The notes: generated by a model not told the origin, from the sequence alone. Numbered from the stretch's first letter, positions 16,964-24,493 are shown. The stretch is 40,151 nucleotides of DNA from Streptomyces mayonensis (GCF_018982965.1 NZ_JACBYP010000078.1:1-40151); one strand, 5' to 3'. Numbers and translations are program-made.

Positions 16964-16980
16964 ATACCCGGAGGGGGTAT
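16964..16980. promoter_or_regulatory. CsoR-type operator 3 (one mismatch)
   Basis: ATACCCGGAGGGGGTAT has one mismatch in the left arm. It lies 48 bases upstream of the ATG of the divergent secreted protein (17029), so that gene is very likely copper-induced with copZ-copA. Confidence 0.85.
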
Positions 16981-17028
16981 ATGCTCGATTTCCGTGTCGC
17001 ACAACAAACGGCGCCTGAGGAGGCCCTG

Positions 17029-17997
17029 ATGAACACCCCTTTGCGGATCACCGCGTTCGCCGCCGTGCTCGCCACAGCCTTCGGAACCGCATACGGTGTG
17101 GGAGGAGCAGCCGACCCGATCAGGACCACCGCCGAGTCAGCCGCCCACGCGGGGCACGACCGGGCCGGGGGCGCGGGAGAGCGAGAAGCCGACAAGAGGG
17201 CAGAGGAGAACGGCAGCGCTCCCCCCGGTGGCCTGCAGATCTCGGAGGGGGGCTACAGCCTTGACCTCGAGACCCGCAGTGTCCCTGTGGCCAAGGAGTC
17301 TGAAATCCGCTTCGCCGTGCGCGACAGTGCTGGCCGCAAGGTCACCGACTATCGGCGCGAGCACGGCAAGGAACTGCACCTGATCCTTGCATCTCGAGAT
17401 CTGGCGACCTACCGGCACCTCCACCCGATCCGCACCTCCGAGGGCACCTGGAGCGTCGACGCCGAACTTCCCGCAGCCGGCGACTATCGGCTCTTCGCCG
17501 ACTTCACACCCGCCGCGAAGGGTGCTGCGGACCTCACCCTCGGTGCGGACCTCGCTGTCTCCGGCATGTACCGCCCCGCGCCGACGCCCTCCGTCTCGAA
17601 TGTCGCGGAGGTCGATGGCTACAAGGTCGCGCTGGAAGGTGGGCTGCGCCCGGGCGTGAGCGGCCGGCTTGACCTGACGGTCGCCAAGGACGGGCGCCCT
17701 GTCACCGACCTTCAGCCATACCTCGAGGCGTACGGACACTTGGTGGCACTGCGCTCAGGGGATCTCGCTTACCTGCATGTCCATCCCAACGGAGCCCCGG
17801 GTGACGGCAAGACCAAGCCCGGACCCACAGTTTCGTTCACCGCAACGGCACCCAGTGCTGGTTCGTACCGGCTCTTCCTCGACTTCAAGCACGAGGGGAA
17901 GGTGCACACCGCGAGCTTCACGGTCGACGCCGGAGAGGCGTCCAACGCTCCTGCCGGGAGCGACACCGCCGAGGAGTCCGAGGAGCATCAGCACTGA
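17029..17997 (+). CDS. Secreted His-rich protein with tandem HxHP domains, copper-induced
   Basis: A 322-residue exported protein, probably a periplasmic or extracellular copper binder. The signal peptide covers about residues 1-28 (RITAFAAVLATAFGTAYG). A charged His-containing linker has AHAGHD. Two related beta domains follow: LHLILASRDLATYRHLHP (His117, HLHP at 130-133) and GHLVALRSGDLAYLHVHP (His237, HVHP at 250-253). Each is followed by a matching strand, AAGDYRLFADFTP or SAGSYRLFLDFKH. The C-terminus is acidic and ends EESEEHQH. ATG 17029 follows GAGGAGG. It is divergent from copZ with three CsoR-type operators between, and a strong hairpin follows. Similar genes commonly accompany copA/copZ in Streptomyces; I know no characterised function, and metal binding is inferred from the repeated His motifs and context. 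Confidence 0.85.
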   Translation: MNTPLRITAFAAVLATAFGTAYGVGGAADPIRTTAESAAHAGHDRAGGAGEREADKRAEENGSAPPGGLQISEGGYSLDLETRSVPVAKESEIRFAVRDSAGRKVTDYRREHGKELHLILASRDLATYRHLHPIRTSEGTWSVDAELPAAGDYRLFADFTPAAKGAADLTLGADLAVSGMYRPAPTPSVSNVAEVDGYKVALEGGLRPGVSGRLDLTVAKDGRPVTDLQPYLEAYGHLVALRSGDLAYLHVHPNGAPGDGKTKPGPTVSFTATAPSAGSYRLFLDFKHEGKVHTASFTVDAGEASNAPAGSDTAEESEEHQH

Positions 17998-18051
17998 AGG
18001 TGGCGCCAACCGGGTTGAGTCTTTCTGGCGCTGACGTGTCGGACAGACCGC

Positions 18052-18086
18052 GTGCTACCCCGTCCCGCCGGCAGGCGGGGTAGCAC
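18052..18086. terminator. Bidirectional hairpin terminator
   Basis: GTGCTACCCCG and its exact complement CGGGGTAGCAC form an 11-bp stem around a 13-base loop. It lies between the convergent ends of the secreted protein (17997) and csoR (18090), serving both. Confidence 0.85.
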
Positions 18087-18089
18087 AAC

Positions 18090-18374
18090 TCACGAACGCA
18101 CCAGGCGGGCGATGGCGTTGGACGCTTCCCGGAGCTTCTTCTCCCTTTCCTCGCCGCCCTCAGCCACGGCGTCGCTCACACAGGTGGCCATGTGCTCGTC
18201 GAGCAATTGCAGGGCGAACGACTGTAGGGCGCGGGTCGTGGCCGACACCTGTGTGAGGACGTCGATGCAGTAGGTGTCCTGCTCAACCAGCCGCTGCAGG
18301 CCTCGTACCTGGCCCTCGATGCGACGGAGTCGCATCAGTACGTCTTCTTTGTGCTGTTTCTTCTCGCCAGGCAT
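18090..18374 (-). CDS. csoR: Copper-sensing transcriptional repressor CsoR
   Basis: A 94-residue all-helical CsoR/RcnR-family repressor. The Cu(I) ligands are all present at the canonical numbers: Cys36 in TYCIDVL, and His61 and Cys65 in LDEHMATC. Other family landmarks are the DNA-contacting region MRLRRIEGQVRGLQRLVEQD and the helix QVSATTRALQSFALQLLDEH. Apo-CsoR binds G/C-tract palindromes; Cu(I) binding releases DNA. Five other sites of that type in the window (16886-16980 and 23791-23835) and one 60 bases upstream of this gene are likely targets. GGAGGAAGG lies upstream of ATG 18374, although a second GGAG sits too close to be useful. The gene follows the FAAL gene by 124 bases on the same strand, so read-through from that operon is possible. 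Confidence 0.96.
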   Translation of the reverse strand: MPGEKKQHKEDVLMRLRRIEGQVRGLQRLVEQDTYCIDVLTQVSATTRALQSFALQLLDEHMATCVSDAVAEGGEEREKKLREASNAIARLVRS

Positions 18375-18434
18375 GGCTCCAATTCCTTCCTCCCCGGGTC
18401 GGTGCCAAGCGCAGCGTCGACCTCCCTATGAAAG

Positions 18435-18451
18435 ATACCCGCACACGGTAT
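18435..18451. promoter_or_regulatory. CsoR-type operator upstream of csoR
   Basis: ATACCCGCACACGGTAT keeps the 7+3+7 spacing, with one mismatch to the consensus in the left arm and two in the right. It lies about 60 bases before the csoR start in the 124-base gap after the FAAL gene, as expected for autoregulation. Confidence 0.75.
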
Positions 18452-18498
18452 GTGGCCGGGTCGCCGAGCGGGCGGAATCCGAGTCGCCTCGTGTCCCG

Positions 18499-20241
18499 CT
18501 AGCCGGCAGCCTCCCATCGGGCAAGCTCGTCAAATTCCCTTGCTAGGTAGGACCGTCGAGTCAGCCAGCGTTGGACCTTGCCGCTCGACGTCTTGTGGAT
18601 CGCACGCGGAGGAATCAGGAGGACCGCGTGCGGGGGGATGCTGAAGTGGAGGGAGACCGTGCGACGGATACCCTCGATGATCTCCTCGTACGGCCTGTCG
18701 TCGCGGGGATCAGTTTCGTAGACGAGAACGAGTCGTTCGGTGTCCGTGCCCGTACCGTCCTCGACGGAGAACGCAGCGCCGCAGTTCCGGCGGATTCCCG
18801 CGACCGACTCTTCGCAGACCTGCTCGATGTCCATGGGGTGGTAGTTGCGGCCGTTGATGACGATCAGATCCTTGATACGGCCCGCGACGAACAGCTCGTC
18901 GTCCATGAGGAATCCGAGGTCGCCCGTGCGGAGGTAGGGGCCGCTCCCGCTCGCGGTCTTCTCACCGAAGGTCGCGGCGGACTCCTCGGGCCGCTGCCAA
19001 TAGCCCTCGGCGACGCTGGGGGAGTCGACCCAGATCTCCCCGACTCTTCCACTCATCAAGGGTTCCCGGGTGTCAGGGTCGACGATCAGCAGCCGGGTGT
19101 CGGGGCCCGGTCTGCCGCAGCTCACAAGGGTCTTCGACGGTTCGGCGGGAGAGGCCGGGCGGGCTACTCCCTCGGTGCCGAGGGGCTCGCTCGCGATCCG
19201 CTTCGAGCTCCAACCGTCGAGTGGGGTGCCGCCGGTCACGAACAGTGTGGCTTCGGCGAGTCCGTAGCACGGATAGAACGACTTGGCCCGCAATCCCGTC
19301 GGAGCGAAACGCTCGGCGAAGCGTGCCATGGTCTCGGCCCGCACGGGCTCGGCACCGGTGAAGGTGAGTTCGATGCCGGACAGATCGAGGCCCTCGATCT
19401 CCTCCTCCGTCGCACGCCGCAGACATAGCTCGTACGCGAAGTTCGGGCCGCCGGTGATCGTCGATCCGTATCGCGAAACCATACGCAGCCAGGACAAAGG
19501 TCGGCGGAGAAACGTCATCGGTGACATGAGTGTCGCCGGGATGCCGGAGAACAACGGCGTGAGGATGCCGCCAATCAGTCCCATGTCGTGGTACGGCGGC
19601 AGCCACAGGCCCCCCGAACTGCCACGGTGAATGCCGAATCCGCGGACGATGTCATGGCAGTTGCTCATCAGATGTTCATGGCTCAGCACGACGCCGCGCG
19701 GGAGTGAGGTCGAACCTGAGGTGTACTGCAGCAGGGCAGGAGTCCTGTGGTCGCAGCGAGGCACGAGTCCGCCGTCCTCGCTCGGAAGCAGGTCAACGGC
19801 CAGCAGGTGAGGAGCGCGCCCGGACGAAGAATGAAGACTCTGTTGGATCAGCGGCTTGATGTCTGACGTGGTGAGTACGACGTCGGAGCCGGCGTCATCG
19901 ACGATGGCCTGGAGCCGCGGCAGCGTGCGCGACAGGCGACCCGGGTCGGGTGGGAAGGCCGGGACTGCCGGGACGCCTGCATAAAAGCAGCCGAACAGCC
20001 CCGACAGGTAGTCGAGGCCGGGCACGAAGAGCAGCAGGACCGGAACGCGCCGGGTATCGGCCCTCTCGATGAGTCCAGCGGCCACCGCCCGCGCCCGTGC
20101 GTCAAGTTCGGCGTAGGTGATGATCTCAGCCGACTCGTCGTCTGCGACAAAACGGAAGGCGACGGCGTCGGGGGATTTGCTCGCCCGTTCCTGTAAGGCC
20201 TCCGCGAAGGTGGTGGCGCCCTGTGCGTGTGAAGTGGTCAA
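18499..20241 (-). CDS. Fatty acyl-AMP ligase (FAAL, FadD32-like)
   Basis: A 580-residue adenylate-forming enzyme that activates a fatty acid as acyl-AMP; FAALs then hand the acyl group to an acyl carrier protein and not to CoA. The P-loop is YTSGSTSLPRG (173-183). FAAL-type signatures follow: LPPYHDMGLIGGILTPLFSG (about 214-233), MSPMTFLRRPLSWLRMVSRY, TGGPNFAYELC, TGAEPVRAETMARFAERFAP and FYPCYGLAEATLFVTGG. The C-terminal domain has YLRTGDLGF, the ribose/hinge region GRIKDLIVINGRNYHPMDIE and the catalytic lysine in KTSSGKVQR. Its ATG is 4 bases after the stop of the split-barrel gene. No acyl carrier protein, PKS or NRPS gene lies in the window, so the acceptor is unknown. The family is certain; chain length cannot be read. 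Confidence 0.93.
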   Translation of the reverse strand: MTTSHAQGATTFAEALQERASKSPDAVAFRFVADDESAEIITYAELDARARAVAAGLIERADTRRVPVLLLFVPGLDYLSGLFGCFYAGVPAVPAFPPDPGRLSRTLPRLQAIVDDAGSDVVLTTSDIKPLIQQSLHSSSGRAPHLLAVDLLPSEDGGLVPRCDHRTPALLQYTSGSTSLPRGVVLSHEHLMSNCHDIVRGFGIHRGSSGGLWLPPYHDMGLIGGILTPLFSGIPATLMSPMTFLRRPLSWLRMVSRYGSTITGGPNFAYELCLRRATEEEIEGLDLSGIELTFTGAEPVRAETMARFAERFAPTGLRAKSFYPCYGLAEATLFVTGGTPLDGWSSKRIASEPLGTEGVARPASPAEPSKTLVSCGRPGPDTRLLIVDPDTREPLMSGRVGEIWVDSPSVAEGYWQRPEESAATFGEKTASGSGPYLRTGDLGFLMDDELFVAGRIKDLIVINGRNYHPMDIEQVCEESVAGIRRNCGAAFSVEDGTGTDTERLVLVYETDPRDDRPYEEIIEGIRRTVSLHFSIPPHAVLLIPPRAIHKTSSGKVQRWLTRRSYLAREFDELARWEAAG

Positions 20242-20245
20242 ACCT

Positions 20246-20767
20246 CTACCTTTCCAGGTGCGCCGCCGGCACTTCGATGCGGCGGTCGATGCGGTCCTCG
20301 GCCCATGTGCGGGTGTCGATCAGCCACCAGCGGTCGACCTCCACCAGGTAGAGGCGGTGCGGTGCGGGGTGCCGCAGCAGCGAGGGGGGCAGTTGCCACT
20401 CCGCCCGCTGGTGCGGGTTCGGGAACACTGTCGCGTAGAACTCCGTGTAATACGTGTCGAGTCGATTGGGGGGAACCTCGGTGCAGCGGCCGGTGAACTG
20501 GGCGCCGTCGACCGAGGTGAGGTCTGCGACCGATTCGTGACGGCCAGCAGTGAAAAGCGAGCCGCTCACCTGTGGCCGGGCCTGCACGTGGCGGCTGTGT
20601 CGGGACCCGGTCGCCGAGCCGAAGACGAACCGCAATGGGGCCGCGAACCAGGCGTACTCAAGGGTGGCGACCCAGGGATCGCCCTGCTCGGACGCGGTGG
20701 CCAGGTTCAGGTAGCGGGCCGTGTCCAAGAGCTGCCGGGAGCGTTTGAGTAGATCGTCGGCCGTCAC
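20246..20767 (-). CDS. Pyridoxamine-5'-phosphate-oxidase-like FMN split-barrel protein
   Basis: A 173-residue protein with the flavin-binding split-barrel fold. The N-terminal helix and first strands read LLDTARYLNLATASEQGDPW, then FVFGSATGSRHSRHVQARPQ where FMN phosphate contacts are expected. VDGAQFTGRCTEVPPNRLDT and a C-terminal region rich in Trp follow (LYLVEVDRWWLIDTRTWAED). The family covers PNP oxidases, F420- or FMN-dependent reductases and haem-binding relatives, so the reaction cannot be fixed; a redox step on the FAAL product, or reduction of a P450 intermediate, are options. Its ATG overlaps the P450 stop (ATGA) and it ends 4 bases before the FAAL start, so all three are translated as one unit. 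Confidence 0.8.
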   Translation of the reverse strand: MTADDLLKRSRQLLDTARYLNLATASEQGDPWVATLEYAWFAAPLRFVFGSATGSRHSRHVQARPQVSGSLFTAGRHESVADLTSVDGAQFTGRCTEVPPNRLDTYYTEFYATVFPNPHQRAEWQLPPSLLRHPAPHRLYLVEVDRWWLIDTRTWAEDRIDRRIEVPAAHLER

Positions 20768-22011
20768 CGTACAGAGTCCTCGATGTCGTGGCGCAGGAGG
20801 ACGGGCAGAGCGGTGATGTCATTGCCGATGAAGGTCTGGCCAGGCTCGATGTCCTCCGGCGCGACGGCCAGGGCGAGTCGAGGAAAGGCGTCGAACAAGG
20901 CGGGGAGCGCCACGGTGGCCTCGAGTCGGGCGAGGTGGGATCCCGGGCAGAAGTGGGGACCGAGCCCGAATGCCAGGTGGTCCTTGTCCTCGCGGTCTAT
21001 GTCGTAGGTCTCGGGGTTCTCGTGTACTCCCGGGTCCCGGCCGTGGGCGCCGTAGCAAATCAGGATTGCGTCGCCGGCGCGGATCACTACGCCCTCGCCG
21101 AGGTCGATGTCCTCCGTCGCCCAGCGCATCGGCAGGTGCATGACCGGGCAGTGCACGCGCAGCGACTCCTCGATCGCGTCGTCCCAGCGCGCGGGGTCGT
21201 TGCGGAGGCGGGCTAGTTGGTCCGGGCGGGTGAGGAGTTCGCGGATCGTGTGATCGATGAGGTTGATGGTTGTCTGGCTTCCTCCGCCGATCATCAGCAG
21301 CAGCGTCGATATCAACTCATGGCTGGTCAGAGGGGACTCGCCAGAAGAGCGCGTCGTTATGAGAAAGCTGGTGAGGTCGTCGCCTGGCGTTGTCTGCTTG
21401 GTGGCGATCAGCAGGCGCATCGCCGCTTCGAGGTCTTGGTAGACGGCGACGGACTTTTCTTCGGGCACATCGGTGGTGGCGACGACACGGAAGGCGCGCA
21501 GCACCTCGGGCCGTTGGTCGTCCGGTACGCCGAAGAGGTCGCAGATCACGCGCGTCGGAACCTCGTAGGAGAACTCTCGGTGCAGGTCGACGGGTTCGTC
21601 ACCGGTGCGGGCCCTGAGCCTGTCGAGGAGCTCGGTGACGGTCGCCTCGACCTGAGCACGGAGCCTCTCCACACGGCGGGGAGTGAACGCAGGGGTGATC
21701 AGTTTCCGTAGACGTGCATGAGCACTGCCGTCCGTGGTGGCCATGAAGTCCACGTCGACCCAAGGGGCCAGCCAGGGCACGGATCCGGGGACATAGCTCG
21801 GTACCGTCTCCTTGAGATTCCGGGAGACGCCGGGGTGTGTCAACAGCCGCCTGACCACGTCACCCCGTGACACCGACCAGGCGCCGACACCTTCGGGAAG
21901 CTCTACCGGAACGGCCGGCCCCAACGCTCGCAGCCGTTCCACCTGTGCGTACATGCAGGTGCCGCCTTCGCTCTTGATCACCTCAGTGGTTGCCGTGCTG
22001 AAATCGATCAC
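20764..22011 (-). CDS. Cytochrome P450 with a variant I-helix
   Basis: A 415-residue soluble bacterial P450, predicted to hydroxylate or otherwise oxidise a substrate with electrons from a ferredoxin encoded elsewhere. The haem-binding loop is FGLGPHFCPGSHLARLE (Cys355 as thiolate). The ExxR motif is EESLR (281-285), and TDGSAHARLRKLITPAFTPR is the C-helix. The I-helix reads IGGGSQTT (241-248): where most P450s have (A/G)Gx(D/E)TT, Gln246 replaces the acid. I chose GTG 22011 because AGGAGG lies 7 bases upstream; an in-frame ATG at 22035 lacks a ribosome site. It overlaps the split-barrel gene and lies 116 bases after the MFS gene. With FAAL next door, a fatty-acyl substrate is plausible but not shown. 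Confidence 0.92.
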   Translation of the reverse strand: MIDFSTATTEVIKSEGGTCMYAQVERLRALGPAVPVELPEGVGAWSVSRGDVVRRLLTHPGVSRNLKETVPSYVPGSVPWLAPWVDVDFMATTDGSAHARLRKLITPAFTPRRVERLRAQVEATVTELLDRLRARTGDEPVDLHREFSYEVPTRVICDLFGVPDDQRPEVLRAFRVVATTDVPEEKSVAVYQDLEAAMRLLIATKQTTPGDDLTSFLITTRSSGESPLTSHELISTLLLMIGGGSQTTINLIDHTIRELLTRPDQLARLRNDPARWDDAIEESLRVHCPVMHLPMRWATEDIDLGEGVVIRAGDAILICYGAHGRDPGVHENPETYDIDREDKDHLAFGLGPHFCPGSHLARLEATVALPALFDAFPRLALAVAPEDIEPGQTFIGNDITALPVLLRHDIEDSVR

Positions 22012-22127
22012 TGTGCGCCTCCTGATGAGAGCCATGTGCCGAGCCGGGTGCGAGGGGAACGTTGAAGGCGACGGCCGGTGCAACTCGGGAGTTGCCCAGC
22101 CGCCGCTTCCTGCTCTGCAAGGTGTAG

Positions 22128-23723
22128 CTACTTCGAGCCGAACTCTGTGACCTGGACCGGGTCCGGCTCATCGCTCTGCTCCGCTGGTGCTGCGGAGCCG
22201 GTGGGTGGAACGTGGCGTAGCGTGACGGCGGCGATGATCGCACCGACCGCCGCGATGGCCGCGGCGATACCCGACCCGACGTTGAGTCCGTGCGCGAAGG
22301 CGTCCTTAGCCACGCGCAGCAGCGGATCGGCGAGGTGATCGGGAAGGTTCTGCGCGGCGGCCACCGCGCCGGCGAGGCTCTCGTCCGCGGCGTCCTTCGC
22401 CTCCGCGGGCAGGCCATCGGGCAACTTGTTCTCGAGGCCGCTGCTGTACGCGGCCGTGCCGATGGTACCGACGATCGCGACGCCCAGCGAGATGCCCAGG
22501 TCGTTGACGGTCGAGGCCAGTCCACCCGCAGCACCGGCCTTCTCGGGCGGGACCGAGCCCACCACCAAGTCGGTGGTGAGCGCCATGGACGGGGACACCG
22601 CCGGGTAGAGGACGACGAATCCCGCGATGACGAGCGGCAACCCGGTCGTGCTCTCGATCTGCGTGAACAGCAGGTAGCCGACCACTTGCACGGCCAGGCC
22701 GGTGGCGATGACGTACCCCGGACGGATCCGGCGCGCGATCACGGGCGAGAGAGTGGCGACGACGATCAGCACGATGGCCGCAGGCAGAATGGCGAACCCG
22801 GTCTCGATCGGCGACAGGTCCTTCACTTGCTGGAGGAACTGCGTGAACATCAGGTAGACGCCGCCGAGGCCGGTCGCAGCCAGGATGAAGACACCGAGAG
22901 CCCCGCCGACGGTGCGGTTGACGAAGAGCCGCACGTCCAGCAGAGGGGCAGAGGAGCGTAGTTGCCGGAGGACGAACCAGACTCCGAAGGCGAGGCCAAC
23001 CACCACCGCGGCGATCGATCGCGCCGTCTCGTCCTCGGTGGCGAACGACTTGATCCCGTAGATGAACGGCAGCAGCGTGAGGACCAGGAGCAGCGCGCTG
23101 AACAGGTCCAGCTTGGTGCTCTGGGACGCCTGATGGCCAGGCAGCAGCAGGAGCCCACCGATCACCACGACGGCCATGACCGGGACTGCGACCAGGAACG
23201 TCGCCCGCCACGAGAAGGCCTCCAGGAGCAGTCCGGCGAGCAGCGGACCAAGCGCGACACCGCCCGAGATCGCGGCCGCCCAGATGCCGATCGCGACACC
23301 GCGCTGCTTGGCGTCCTGGAACATCGAGAAGATGAGGCCGAGCGTCGCGGGCATCTGCATGGCGGCCGCGATGCCGAGGACGGCACGCCAGACGATCATC
23401 ATCACCGGCGAGTCCGTCATGGCGGCCACTACGGAGAAGATGCCGAAGAGAGCCGCACCGGTCACCAGTAGGTTTCGGTGTCCGTAGCGGTCGGCCACGG
23501 TTCCCATCAGGACGAGCAGGCTCGCCATGAGGAATCCATAGATGTCCAGGATCCACAGAATCTCGGTGCCGGTGGGCTCCAGGTCTGCGGCGAGGTAGGG
23601 GCTGGCCAGGAAGAGGATGGTCAGCATCATGAACAGAAGCAGGGCCGGCAGGACTAACAGGCCCAGCGCTGTCCATTCCTTACGCCCGGCGCGTGTCTGC
23701 GGTGGGCTTGCTGCCGAGGACAT
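22128..23723 (-). CDS. MFS exporter of the DHA2 (14-helix) drug/H+ antiporter family
   Basis: A 531-residue membrane protein with about 14 predicted helices, of the EmrB/QacA type that exports drugs or self-made metabolites. Helix 1 is LGLLVLPALLLFMMLTILFL, the loop 2-3 signature is MGTVADRYGHRNLL, and motif C lies in helix 5 (AISGGVALGPLLAGLLLEAF). Late helices include AGGLASTVNDLGISLGVAIV. The C-terminal tail is acidic and cytoplasmic. ATG 23723 has GAGGAG 5 bases upstream. It appears to be the first gene of the MFS-P450-split barrel-FAAL operon. Its promoter region carries a near-perfect CsoR-type operator 68 bases before the start, suggesting that export, and the whole operon, responds to copper. 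Confidence 0.9.
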   Translation of the reverse strand: MSSAASPPQTRAGRKEWTALGLLVLPALLLFMMLTILFLASPYLAADLEPTGTEILWILDIYGFLMASLLVLMGTVADRYGHRNLLVTGAALFGIFSVVAAMTDSPVMMIVWRAVLGIAAAMQMPATLGLIFSMFQDAKQRGVAIGIWAAAISGGVALGPLLAGLLLEAFSWRATFLVAVPVMAVVVIGGLLLLPGHQASQSTKLDLFSALLLVLTLLPFIYGIKSFATEDETARSIAAVVVGLAFGVWFVLRQLRSSAPLLDVRLFVNRTVGGALGVFILAATGLGGVYLMFTQFLQQVKDLSPIETGFAILPAAIVLIVVATLSPVIARRIRPGYVIATGLAVQVVGYLLFTQIESTTGLPLVIAGFVVLYPAVSPSMALTTDLVVGSVPPEKAGAAGGLASTVNDLGISLGVAIVGTIGTAAYSSGLENKLPDGLPAEAKDAADESLAGAVAAAQNLPDHLADPLLRVAKDAFAHGLNVGSGIAAAIAAVGAIIAAVTLRHVPPTGSAAPAEQSDEPDPVQVTEFGSK

Positions 23724-23790
23724 CGGCACTCCTCTCATTGTCGACGCCCGATGACACACAGGTGTGTCCGGGTGCCGGTTCACCGGGGGC

Positions 23791-23807
23791 ATACCCCTAG
23801 GGGGTAG
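23791..23807. promoter_or_regulatory. CsoR-type operator upstream of the MFS-P450-FAAL operon
   Basis: ATACCCCTAGGGGGTAG: left arm perfect, right arm GGGGTAG with one mismatch to GGGGTAT, same 7+3+7 layout as the copZ operators. It lies 68 bases upstream of the MFS start, a proper promoter position. Confidence 0.8.
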
Positions 23808-23818
23808 GTGTAGCGAAC

Positions 23819-23835
23819 ATAGGAGTGGGGGGTAT
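23819..23835. promoter_or_regulatory. Degenerate second CsoR-type site
   Basis: ATAGGAGTGGGGGGTAT keeps the right arm GGGGTAT but only the ATA of the left arm. It begins 28 bases after the operator at 23791, close to the spacing between the first two copZ operators. It could be a weak second site or chance. Confidence 0.4.
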
Positions 23836-23875
23836 GCCTGTCAAGCGAACCGCCCGGCCGTCAAGGTGGCCGACC

Positions 23876-24048
23876 TCAGCCGAAATTGAGGTCCTGGGCG
23901 AGGCAGATCCAGAATTCGCCCTCCAGGGCGTGCACCGTCCGGGCGCAGCGCACGGCGGCCATAGGATCGTCACCGGCGGCAAGGCCGCTCTCCAGCGTCG
24001 CCGTGGCCTGGTCGAGAAGGGGCTGTGGTTCAGTGCGATGTCCACCAT
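23876..24048 (-). pseudogene. Small protein remnant, probably frameshifted
   Basis: The minus strand codes for QPLLDQATATLESGLAAGDD followed by PMAAVRCARTVHALEGEFW and ends DLNFG with a TGA at 23876. Codon use is typical of real Streptomyces genes, but there is no start in this frame. An ATG at 24048 with AGGCGGA before it (MVDIALN) is in another frame, so one base gained or lost would give an intact protein of about 57 residues. No family is recognised. From 24049 to 24493 I see no gene on either strand, only short frames with mixed codon use. Confidence 0.35.
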
Positions 24049-24493
24049 TCCGCCTGATGTCGACGGACCCGACGACACCGACGCCCCGTCTGGTTTGAGC
24101 GCCACCACTGCTTCCTGATGCGGCTATCCGCAGGGTTTCACGCAGTAGCCCTGGGGCGTCATCCGTCCAACAGCGTCCGTGACCTGCTGCAGATCTCCTC
24201 GAACGGCCTCTCCCAAAGCGATCTATGCGACATGGTGCTCTCTTCGAAGCCGATGGGTCACAGGGGTACCCGTGCAGCCGCAGCCGTACGATGAGACGGC
24301 ACCCACTGGCTAGGGTGCCGATCCAGGGGCAGGTCCCAGGTATCGGGCGATGACCAGGAAGGCGTCGAAACCGTCATCCCGGGACCAGACCGGCGGGCAG
24401 GTGCTCGGTGGCTGCAGTGATCACGACGACATGGGTGACCAGGCCGGTTGGGTTCGCGGCTGGGCCGAGATGTCGACGCCCCTCTTGGCGTTC
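24049..24493. other. Gene-poor intergenic stretch
   Basis: About 445 bases with no frame that I can support. A short stretch on the minus strand (SHRSLWERPFEEICSRS, about 24160-24230) could be a fragment of an old gene. Nothing repeat-like or regulatory stands out. Confidence 0.5.

Noticed and set aside
23797..24118. Roughly 100-codon open frames on both strands around 23.8-24.1 kb
   Set aside because: Neither shows a family or good codon bias over its whole length; only the short remnant at 23876-24048 is worth noting.
24255..24275. GGGGTACCCG as a further CsoR site
   Set aside because: It lacks the 7+3+7 spacing and the ATA/TAT ends, and no gene starts next to it.
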